From contig JBHEKP010000340.1 in the NCBI GenBank assembly GCA_041859375.1, positions 1-33,059 on the forward strand: a DNA stretch of 33,059 bases. Reading direction: 5' to 3'. The stretch's first letter is position 1. The number at the start of each line of letters is the position of its first letter. The DNA comes from JBHEKP01 sp041859375 (GTDB lineage Bacteria; Hydrogenedentota; Hydrogenedentia; Hydrogenedentales; CAITNO01). The position numbers and the translations under genes were made by a program. The notes beneath the pieces are model-generated. The model worked only from the letters and a program-made list of their open reading frames with translations, ran no database searches and was not told the origin of the DNA. Positions 17,332 through 23,360 of this stretch are shown piece by piece.

Positions 17332-17361
17332 TTGCGCCGAACCGGGCGATACCGGTAAAAT
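17332..17361 (+). promoter_or_regulatory. Possible sigma-70 promoter for yqeY
   Basis: TTGCGC (17332-17337), an 18-base spacer and TAAAAT (17356-17361) lie 44 bases before the yqeY start. The -10 box matches five of six consensus bases but the -35 box only three. Confidence 0.35.
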
Positions 17362-17405
17362 AAGCACCGCGCCGGGCCGGTCCACGCAACAAAAGGGAAC
17401 ACGCC

Positions 17406-17849
17406 ATGACCATCATTGAACGCATCCAGGAAGGCATCAAAGAATGCACAAAGAACCGGGAAATGCTGCGGCTGGACACGCTGCGCATGGCCAAGGGCGC
17501 CCTGCTGGTGAAGATCAAGGAGGGCGGCCACGGGGACGGCCTCTCCGATGCCGAGGCGGTTGCCGTGCTGCGCGCCGAGGTGAAAAAGCGTCAGCAAAGC
17601 ATTGAAACATACCGCGAAGTGAACCGGCCTGAAATGGTGGAACAGTTGGAGCAGGAAATCGCGTTCATGCTGGAATTCCTGCCTCAGCAGTTGTCCGAGG
17701 CCGACCTGGAGGCCAAGGTGCGCGAATACCTTGCCGCCCATCCCGAGATGAACCACGCGGGAAAACTCACCGGCGCGATGAAAAAGGAACTGGGCGATCA
17801 GGCCGACGGCAAAATGCTCATGGACATCTGCAAGCGCCTCATCGGCTGA
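17406..17849 (+). CDS. YqeY-family protein (GatB/YqeY domain)
   Basis: The 147-residue protein is the full length of the YqeY family, whose fold resembles the tail domain of the amidotransferase subunit GatB. The family is assumed to act on tRNA or in translation, but its role is not settled. Typical features are the N-terminal I-I-E-R-I-Q-E-G-I-K, the central E-I-A-F-M-L-E-F-L-P-Q-Q-L-S-E-A-D-L, M-N-H-A-G-K-L-T-G-A-M-K-K-E-L and the final D-G-K-M-L-M-D-I-C-K-R-L-I-G. The protein is soluble and mostly helical, with no signal peptide. AAGGGA lies about seven bases before the ATG. The gene stands alone, between the HTH gene (divergent) and the Cys-rich gene (convergent). It shares the hairpin at 17888-17922. 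Confidence 0.93.
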   Translation: MTIIERIQEGIKECTKNREMLRLDTLRMAKGALLVKIKEGGHGDGLSDAEAVAVLRAEVKKRQQSIETYREVNRPEMVEQLEQEIAFMLEFLPQQLSEADLEAKVREYLAAHPEMNHAGKLTGAMKKELGDQADGKMLMDICKRLIG

Positions 17850-17887
17850 ATGTCCTGGGCTTTACGCCCATCCCCCCAAAAAAATTG

Positions 17888-17922
17888 GCACCGGCGTCGT
17901 GTCACATTCACGACGCCGGCGC
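17888..17922 (-). terminator. Intrinsic terminator of the Cys-rich gene, possibly shared with yqeY
   Basis: CCGGCGTCGTG (17891-17901) pairs perfectly with CACGACGCCGG (17909-17919) around a seven-base loop, with two more pairs outside a single mismatch. Read on the minus strand it is followed by AA and then seven T residues (complement of 17878-17884), so it suits the minus-strand gene ending at 17990. On the plus strand the tail TCTTTCCC is poor, so termination of yqeY would be weaker. Confidence 0.8.
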
Positions 17923-17989
17923 TCTTTCCCGGGTCAACCAACCACATAACGCCGGCCCTCCTTGGGGAGAAGCCGGAGGAACGCAGATA

Positions 17990-18580
17990 TTAAACGGAGG
18001 GCTTGGCCTCTTCCTTGGGGGCGGATTCGGATTTCTCACCGCCGCCGCAGCAGCCCTTGCCGTCCGACTTGGGGCAGGACTTGGCATCTTTGCACTTGTC
18101 GCTCTTGGCACAGCCTTCCTTTTTCTCACAGGAGGACTTTTCGCCGCAGGATTTCCCATCCTTGGCCTCGCCGTCCGCCGCCTGGGCCATGTCAACCGGC
18201 TTCTCAGCCACGGAGGTTTCCACCTTGGGCTCCGCCGTTGCGGCCATCGACTTGGGACAGCATGCACCGCCCTTTGCGGCCTTTTCCTGGCAGGATTTGC
18301 CGGAGGCGGCCGCCTTTTCAGGGGTCAGGCCAAGCGCAGAGCCCAGCTTGGCTATCGGGCATGAACCGGTGGAACAGCCGCCCTCAGTGGATGGCTGGCC
18401 GTTGGAGGCCAGCACCTGGGAGGTCGTCAGCCCCGCCACAAGCAACACCAGCAGGGTGAACAGCACCCAGGGCCTGCGGTTGCCCTTGCGCGGGCTTTCC
18501 GTCGCCACAACCTCAGAATTTGCAACCTTTTCCGCCGTTTCTTCCGTCACAGGCGTCTCGTTTTCTTTCCATTCGCTCAT
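17990..18580 (-). CDS. Cys/Lys-rich membrane-anchored protein of unknown function
   Basis: The protein has 196 residues and no recognised family. A short acidic N-terminus and a basic patch (P-R-K-G-N-R-R) precede one membrane helix at about 36-58. About 135 residues follow with 12 cysteines, in motifs such as G-G-C-S-T-G-S-C-P, G-A-C-C-P-K, K-S-C-G-E-K-S-S-C, G-C-A-K-S-D-K-C, K-S-C-P-K and G-C-C-G-G-G. All cysteines are outside the helix. The positive-inside rule puts them outside the cytosol. The composition (Lys, Glu, Ser, Ala, Cys) suggests a disordered chain that binds metal or is disulfide-linked. A metal trap or redox buffer is a guess. AGGAG lies at good spacing before ATG 18580, and a terminator and a weak promoter flank the gene, so it is probably expressed alone. 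Confidence 0.75.
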   Translation of the reverse strand: MSEWKENETPVTEETAEKVANSEVVATESPRKGNRRPWVLFTLLVLLVAGLTTSQVLASNGQPSTEGGCSTGSCPIAKLGSALGLTPEKAAASGKSCQEKAAKGGACCPKSMAATAEPKVETSVAEKPVDMAQAADGEAKDGKSCGEKSSCEKKEGCAKSDKCKDAKSCPKSDGKGCCGGGEKSESAPKEEAKPSV

Positions 18581-18615
18581 GATCGTCTCCTTTCGTTTTC
18601 ACCAAAGCCACACTT

Positions 18616-18645
18616 TGTATACCATACTAAACGATTGTTTTGCAA
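18616..18645 (-). promoter_or_regulatory. Possible sigma-70 promoter for the Cys/Lys-rich gene
   Basis: On the minus strand TTGCAA (18640-18645), an 18-base spacer and TATACA (18616-18621) lie upstream of ATG 18580. The surrounding AT-richness stands out in this G+C-rich window. Each box matches four of six consensus bases. Confidence 0.35.
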
Positions 18646-18757
18646 CACTAATTTCCGGCGCGGCGTGTTTTGCCCGCTGCGTCGCGGACAAACCCGTCCC
18701 AACCGCCCTCTCGCCAGCGCCTAGAACACGGCACCGCCGCTGGCTTACAATCCCCCC

Positions 18758-20113
18758 ATGACCGACAACCTCTTCGAACACGCCGCCGCGGACCGGCTGA
18801 GGCGCGAGGCCCCGCTGGCTAGGCGCGTCGCACCGCGCACGCTGGATGATCTGGTGGGCCAGGAGCACATCCTCGGCCCCGGCAAAATCCTCCGCCGCGC
18901 CATAGAGGCGGACCGAATCACCTCGCTGATCCTGTACGGTCCGCCGGGTTCCGGAAAAACCGCCCTGGCGCGGCTCATCGCCATGCGCACCAAGTCCGTG
19001 TTTGAACCGCTGAACGCCGTCACGGCGGGGGTGAAGGAACTGCGCGAACTCATCGCGGCGGCCCATGAACGACGCATCCACGACGGCCGCAAGACCATTG
19101 TGTTTGTGGACGAAATCCACCGCTTCAACCGCGCCCAGCAGGACGCGCTCCTGCCCGATGTGGAGAACGGCAAGATCACCCTCATCGGCGCGACCACGGA
19201 AAACCCCTTCTTTTCCGTGGTGGCACCGCTCCTCTCCCGCTCCCAGATTTTCGAATTCAGGCGGCTGGAGGAGGCCGATCTGCTCCGGCTCATGGAAAAC
19301 GCCCTCGCCCACCCCGACCGGGGATTTCCCGAAGTGACGGTGGACGCCGCACCCGAAGCGCTGGCCCACATGGCCCGATACGCCGAGGGCGACGCCCGCC
19401 GCGCCCTGAACGCCCTGGAAGTCGCCCTGCTCACCACGCCCGTGGAGGACGGCGCCCTCCGCATCACCGCCGATGTGGCGCGGGAATGCATCCAGCGGAA
19501 GATGCTCCATTATGACGGCGCGGGCGACGAGCACTATGACGCCGCTTCGGCTTTCATCAAGAGCATGCGCGGCAGCAGCCCCGACTCCGCCGTGTACTGG
19601 ATGGCGCGCATGCTGGAGGCCGGGGAGACGCCCCGTTTTGTGGCGCGGCGCATCTGCATCGCCGCCGCCGAGGACGTGGGCAACGCCGATCCCATGGCGC
19701 TGGTGGTGGCCACAGCCGCATGGCAGGCCTGCGAATTCATCGGCATGCCCGAGGCGCGCATCATCCTGTCCCAGGCGGCCACCTACGTGGCCACCGCCCC
19801 GAAAAGCAACGCCGCCTACCTGGCCATTGACGCGGCGCTGCGCGATGTGCGCATGGAAAAGACCGAGGAGGTGCCCAACCATCTGCGCGACACCCATTAC
19901 AAGGGCGCGAAACGGCTGGGCAGGGGCGCCGACTACCAGTACGCCCATGATTTTGAGGGCGGTTATGTGCCGCAGGACTACGGCATCCCGCGCGGCGCCT
20001 ACTACACCCCCTCGGACCGGGGTCACGAGGCCATAATCCGGGAATACCTTGCGGAACTAAACCGGCGGGATGCGGCGGAGGAATCGCCGCAGGAAACAAC
20101 GCCCACTGAATGA
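18758..20113 (+). CDS. rarA: Replication-associated recombination protein RarA (MgsA)
   Basis: RarA is a AAA+ ATPase related to clamp-loader subunits and RuvB that acts at stalled replication forks. The protein has 451 residues, the usual length. It begins with a short N-terminal segment (D-N-L-F-E) and P-R-T-L-D-D-L-V-G-Q-E-H. Walker A is G-P-P-G-S-G-K-T (61-68), Walker B V-F-V-D-E-I-H-R-F-N (Asp118, Glu119) and sensor 1 I-G-A-T-T-E-N-P. The C-terminal lid and tetramerisation domain is recognisable by S-M-R-G-S-S-P-D-S-A-V-Y-W, A-A-E-D-V-G-N-A-D-P and N-H-L-R-D-T-H-Y. No clear Shine-Dalgarno precedes ATG 18758. It is divergent from the Cys-rich gene and is followed by tandem promoters for a different transcription unit. 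The assignment is secure. Confidence 0.97.
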   Translation: MTDNLFEHAAADRLRREAPLARRVAPRTLDDLVGQEHILGPGKILRRAIEADRITSLILYGPPGSGKTALARLIAMRTKSVFEPLNAVTAGVKELRELIAAAHERRIHDGRKTIVFVDEIHRFNRAQQDALLPDVENGKITLIGATTENPFFSVVAPLLSRSQIFEFRRLEEADLLRLMENALAHPDRGFPEVTVDAAPEALAHMARYAEGDARRALNALEVALLTTPVEDGALRITADVARECIQRKMLHYDGAGDEHYDAASAFIKSMRGSSPDSAVYWMARMLEAGETPRFVARRICIAAAEDVGNADPMALVVATAAWQACEFIGMPEARIILSQAATYVATAPKSNAAYLAIDAALRDVRMEKTEEVPNHLRDTHYKGAKRLGRGADYQYAHDFEGGYVPQDYGIPRGAYYTPSDRGHEAIIREYLAELNRRDAAEESPQETTPTE

Positions 20114-20141
20114 CGCCCCGCTTCCCCCACTCTTTGCACCA

Positions 20142-20170
20142 TTGACTGGTGAATACTATTAAAATATCTT
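20142..20170 (+). promoter_or_regulatory. Upstream member of tandem sigma-70 promoters before the PASTA-LRR gene
   Basis: TTGACT (20142-20147), a 17-base spacer and TATCTT (20165-20170). Its -10 box overlaps the first two bases of the next promoter's -35 box at 20169, so the two cannot be occupied at once. Confidence 0.5.
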
Positions 20171-20197
20171 GACACACCAGTGTCTATTGGGTATAGT
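20169..20197 (+). promoter_or_regulatory. Strong sigma-70 promoter for the PASTA-LRR lipoprotein
   Basis: TTGACA (20169-20174) is a perfect -35 box, the spacer is exactly 17 bases, and TATAGT (20192-20197) matches five of six bases of the -10 consensus. Transcription should begin near 20204, giving a leader of about 80 bases. Confidence 0.85.
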
Positions 20198-20213
20198 TGG
20201 GACAGGGAGAAAA

Positions 20214-20233
20214 GGTGCCGGCACCGTTGGTGC
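20214..20233. promoter_or_regulatory. Palindrome in the PASTA-LRR leader
   Basis: GGTGCCGGCACC (20214-20225) is a perfect 12-base palindrome just after the expected transcription start. GCACC (20221-20225) can also pair with a second GGTGC at 20229-20233 around a three-base loop. It could be an operator or a small RNA hairpin. No binding protein is known. Confidence 0.4.
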
Positions 20234-20284
20234 GGTGTTGTCGTTTACGCTGAAACGCAAAAAGGCACAGGGAGGTAAAAGTTT

Positions 20285-22075
20285 ATGGCTATTTTGAATT
20301 CCACAAATCCGGCAAGGGTGATTTTGTGCGTCCTGCTGGCCGTCGGAATGCTGGCGACGCCGGGATGCGTCAAGACTTCGGCCCCGGAAGTTACGGGGAT
20401 CACCCAATCCGCCGCGGAGGCGGCCATAAAAAGCGCGGGGCTGGTTTTGGGCTCCGTAACCGGGGAGTTCAGCGCCACCATTCCCGCGGGTGACGTCATC
20501 CGCCAGGATCCCCCGGCCAGCACACCACTCAGTCCCGGCGGGACGGTCAATCTGGTTGTCAGCAGGGGGCCGGAGCCGGTTGTCGTGCCCGATGTTGTCG
20601 GTCTTTCGAGGATCGACGCCGCCACACTCCTCGCAAACGCGGGCCTGCTTGCGGGCGGCATCACCTTCGAATTCAGCAACACCGTCCCATCAGGCGGGGT
20701 GCTCGCCCAAACCCCCGCCGCAGGCGCGCAGGCTGCCGCAGGCGACGCTGTCGCACTCTCCGTCAGCAAGGGGCCGTGGCCCGTTGCCGTGCCCAATGTG
20801 TGCAACATGACCCAGGCCGCCGCCGAAGCGGCCCTGCTCAACGCCGGCCTGGCGGTTGGCGCCGTGATCGGCGAAATCAACGGTATCGTCCCCGTGGGCA
20901 GTGTCATCAGGCAGAATCCCCCCGCCAATAGAAACGTGCCCCCCGGCTCCACCGTCGCCCTGACGGTCAGCATTGAATCCGGGTTGATCGCCGTGCCCGA
21001 TCTGGCCGGCATGCCGGAGAATCTCATCCCGACATTTCTTGTGCAACGGGGCCTGACTCTCGGTGTGACAACCCGGGAATTCAGCCTCACCGTCCCCGCA
21101 GGCAGCACTGTCAGCCAGCACCCGGCGGCCAACACCATGGTGAACCGGGGCACCGCCGTCAATCTGGTTGTCAGCAGGGGGCGGGAAGCCATTGTCCCCA
21201 ATGTTGTCGGCATGACGCAGGCTGCGGCGGTAACCGCCATTATTGACGAGGAACTGGTTGTGGGCGCCGTTTCCAGAACATTCAGCGACACGATCACCGA
21301 GGGAAGCGTCATCAGCCAGTCCCCCGCCGGCAACGCGCACGAGAGCGTTGGAACGGCGGTTGATCTGGTGGTGAGCAGCGGTCCGCAGGAGGGTGACCTG
21401 GTGGATGTGCCGGACGAAAATCTTGCCGCCGCCATACGCGGCCAACTGGGACTGGCAGCCGGCTCCCCCCTGACCACGGTGGACATGGCCGCTCTGGTGT
21501 CCTTTTTCCCGCTCAGTCTGGACATTGCCGATCTTACCGGACTGGAGCATGCGGTCAACCTGAAGGAACTGTGGATTGGCGACAACCAGGTGGCGGACAT
21601 CACCCCGCTCGCGGAGCTGTCAAGCCTGGAATGGCTGATGCTCAACCACAACGAACTGGCCGACCTCACCCCCCTCGCGGGACTGACAAGTTTGAAGGCG
21701 CTGGCCCTGGACCACAACCAGTTGGCGGACATCTCCCCGCTTGCGGGACTGGCAAACCTGGAGGCGTTGAGTTTGGGCCACAATCAGGTGACTGATCTTG
21801 CCCCGCTTGCGGGGCTGGCAAATCTGTCGACCCTGTGGGTTGGCAACAACGAAATCACGGACGTCACCCCGCTGGCGGGATTGTCAAAACTGAACGACCT
21901 GATCCTTTTCAACAACCAAATCACATCCGTCGCACCCTTTGTCTCCGGTGCCATTTTCACAGCCGCAGCATCAGAACCCTTCCTCCGTCTGGGGGGAAAC
22001 CCCCTGTCTTCCGATGCGCTCACGGTGGAAATTCCGGCCCTGCAGACGCGCGGGGTGACGGTGCTTGCTGAATAA
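20285..22075 (+). CDS. Lipoprotein with five PASTA domains and six leucine-rich repeats
   Basis: The protein has 596 residues. The signal ends in A-T-P-G-C (Cys28), an imperfect lipobox. Five PASTA modules of about 65 residues fill roughly 34-365. Each opens with a V-P-D/N-V-x-G type strand, has A-A-A-x-A-x-L helices, and closes with P-G-G-T-V-N-L-V-V-S-R-G or a variant. From about 370 an internalin-like region starts with V-P-D-E-N-L-A-A-A-I-R and continues in six regular 22-residue repeats of the form L-x-L-x-x-N-Q-V-x-D-I-T-P-L-A-G-L. PASTA domains commonly bind peptidoglycan or muropeptides at the ends of Ser/Thr kinases; no kinase is present here. GGGAGG lies just before ATG 20285. Likely role: surface or periplasmic adhesion or wall-binding protein. 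The gene has its own promoters and terminator. Confidence 0.92.
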   Translation: MAILNSTNPARVILCVLLAVGMLATPGCVKTSAPEVTGITQSAAEAAIKSAGLVLGSVTGEFSATIPAGDVIRQDPPASTPLSPGGTVNLVVSRGPEPVVVPDVVGLSRIDAATLLANAGLLAGGITFEFSNTVPSGGVLAQTPAAGAQAAAGDAVALSVSKGPWPVAVPNVCNMTQAAAEAALLNAGLAVGAVIGEINGIVPVGSVIRQNPPANRNVPPGSTVALTVSIESGLIAVPDLAGMPENLIPTFLVQRGLTLGVTTREFSLTVPAGSTVSQHPAANTMVNRGTAVNLVVSRGREAIVPNVVGMTQAAAVTAIIDEELVVGAVSRTFSDTITEGSVISQSPAGNAHESVGTAVDLVVSSGPQEGDLVDVPDENLAAAIRGQLGLAAGSPLTTVDMAALVSFFPLSLDIADLTGLEHAVNLKELWIGDNQVADITPLAELSSLEWLMLNHNELADLTPLAGLTSLKALALDHNQLADISPLAGLANLEALSLGHNQVTDLAPLAGLANLSTLWVGNNEITDVTPLAGLSKLNDLILFNNQITSVAPFVSGAIFTAAASEPFLRLGGNPLSSDALTVEIPALQTRGVTVLAE

Positions 22076-22115
22076 GACTGGAACCGCCTCAAACAATGGT
22101 TTAATGGTTGCTTTG

Positions 22116-22159
22116 GGTGTTCTGCCCGTCCGGCGGCAAAACCGCAGGGGCAGAACACC
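22116..22159 (+). terminator. Intrinsic terminator after the PASTA-LRR gene
   Basis: GGTGTTCTGCCC (22116-22127) is the exact reverse complement of GGGCAGAACACC (22148-22159). A smaller G+C-rich hairpin sits in the loop, and TTTCAAATTT follows the stem. It lies about 40 bases after the stop codon. Confidence 0.85.
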
Positions 22160-22203
22160 TTTCAAATTTGGAAATAAATTCCTTCGGCACGACAGAGCAC
22201 CCT

Positions 22204-22233
22204 TTGACAGGCCCCGGCGTGCCCGCCTATAAT
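22204..22233 (+). promoter_or_regulatory. Consensus sigma-70 promoter for the TlpA-like gene
   Basis: TTGACA (22204-22209), an 18-base spacer and TATAAT (22228-22233): both hexamers are perfect. The start of transcription is expected near 22240. Just downstream AACCC (22247-22251) could pair with GGGTT (22265-22269) in the leader. Confidence 0.88.
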
Positions 22234-22305
22234 CCCAAACAATCCTAACCCTTTTGGGTAAATAGGGTTCCGTTGTGTTGCCCACAAAACCGCCGGAAAG
22301 ATGCA

Positions 22306-22935
22306 ATGAACGACACACCCGACGCCGTTGTCCCCGCACCCCGCCCGTCCCGGCGGAAACCTTTCCTCGTGGGCTGCCTCACGGGAATGGTCGCCGGTCC
22401 GGTGTTGATTGTGGCACTGGCCGTGGCCGGCTCCTTCCTTTTCTCGGACTACATCATCGCCCAAAAGCGGGCCAGGTTGAAATCCCCCTCCATCACCACC
22501 GGCACCGCCGCAGACTATTCCCTCACCGTGAAAACGCCCGATGGTAAATCCCTCAACCTGGGTGAACTCAGGGGGCAAACTGTTTTTCTCCATTTTTGGA
22601 GCCCCAACTGTGTGGAATGTCTGAGTGAGTTGTCGGGGCTCAGGGGATTGCACCAGTCCGTCAAAGACGACAATGTCGCCTTTCTCGCCGTGGCGGTGGG
22701 CGGTTTCGATGAACTAGACGAGGCCGTCACCCGCGAGGGGGTGGACTTCCCAGTGTACACCTGCGCCGATCCCCTTCCGGAAATGTACCAGGGTGGTGTG
22801 CCTATGACCTTCATTCTCTCCCCATCCGGACAGGTGGCAATGAGGCATCCCGGCGCGGCAAACTGGGACACCCCGGCGGTGGCCGCATTGCTCGGCACGC
22901 TGGCTGCCACAAAAACCTCCCCTGCCGCCCGGTAA
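22306..22935 (+). CDS. Membrane-anchored TlpA/ResA-like thioredoxin-fold protein
   Basis: The protein has 209 residues. ATG 22306 is chosen because GGAAAG precedes it. An upstream GTG at 22273 is less likely. A basic, proline-rich N-terminus leads to one membrane helix at about 20-46. The periplasmic thioredoxin-like domain follows, with K-T-P-D-G-K-S-L-N-L-G-E-L-R-G, F-L-H-F-W-S-P-N-C-V-E-C (redox Cys102 and Cys105) and G-G-V-P-M-T-F, which carries the cis-proline. Proteins of this type reduce disulfides of partners, often for cytochrome c maturation, but no cytochrome or ccm gene is in the window. It is driven by its own consensus promoter. The only redox-relevant neighbour is the Cys-rich protein about 4 kb upstream, and a link between them is speculation. 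Confidence 0.88.
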   Translation: MNDTPDAVVPAPRPSRRKPFLVGCLTGMVAGPVLIVALAVAGSFLFSDYIIAQKRARLKSPSITTGTAADYSLTVKTPDGKSLNLGELRGQTVFLHFWSPNCVECLSELSGLRGLHQSVKDDNVAFLAVAVGGFDELDEAVTREGVDFPVYTCADPLPEMYQGGVPMTFILSPSGQVAMRHPGAANWDTPAVAALLGTLAATKTSPAAR

Positions 22936-23061
22936 TCTGTTGACTCTTTCTGCGTTAACTGTTTTCAAAGCCAAAAACCTAATGTGCCATGGGAATTTGA
23001 CACGTGTTCCCCCATGGACAATCCCCCATAAATGAACCCGAAAAACGATATTCCCAAATCG

Positions 23062-23091
23062 TTGACAGGTATTCCCTTTCCTGCGTATAAT
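23062..23091 (+). promoter_or_regulatory. Consensus sigma-70 promoter for rny
   Basis: TTGACA (23062-23067), an 18-base spacer and TATAAT (23086-23091), both perfect hexamers. Transcription should begin near 23098, which leaves a leader of about 260 nt. Confidence 0.88.
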
Positions 23092-23131
23092 GACAACATA
23101 AAGGTTTAATTTGCTTTGTGTTAAATTGGGT

Positions 23132-23186
23132 AGGATGGTGTCGGTGCCGACTCGAACGGAGATTATCCTGCGTCCCAAGGGGGCGC
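23132..23186 (+). ncRNA. Structured segment of the rny 5' leader
   Basis: AGGAT (23132-23136) can close on ATCCT (23165-23169). Inside it GTCG (23140-23143) pairs with CGAC (23148-23151). Immediately after, GCGTCCC (23170-23176) pairs with GGGGCGC (23180-23186), with one G-T pair. These helices sit side by side in the leader. I can match them to no known riboswitch class. This is a candidate cis-regulatory RNA only. Confidence 0.35.
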
Positions 23187-23360
23187 TTCGGATAGGTCAA
23201 CCATGAAGAGCGCAGGTGTGCATATTCTTAAGTCCTTTTGGGAAAGGCATCAAGCATATCGGATGTGCTGACGGTTGCCGTTTTCCTTGCGTGTCCGCCG
23301 CCGCTCCTGTCCACCCGTTGGATCCAACAATGACCCCTTGCGGGACAGGAGGTAAAGTGC

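Larger units (their letters stand above)
22936..23360. other. Promoter and structured leader region upstream of rny
   Basis: This 425-base gap holds no gene I can support. From left to right: an imperfect inverted repeat with CCATGG arms (22987-23017) around CACGTG, with no T-tract; a consensus promoter (23062-23091); and a leader of about 260 nt with several helices, described separately. The last 100 bases contain no clear helix followed by a T-tract, so I see no attenuator terminator. Confidence 0.5.

Noticed and set aside
17856..17870. TGGGC/GCCCA hairpin right after yqeY
   Set aside because: Five pairs only, followed by C and A residues and no T-tract, so it is not a terminator by itself.
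20264..20272. GGCACAGGG, resembling the start of a cyclic-di-GMP (GEMM) riboswitch
   Set aside because: It is part of the ribosome-binding region just before ATG 20285, and the rest of the motif would fall within the coding sequence and is not seen.
23143..23160. tRNA-like T-loop GTTCGAGTC on the minus strand
   Set aside because: The five bases on each side do not form a complete T stem, and no acceptor or anticodon stem could be found.
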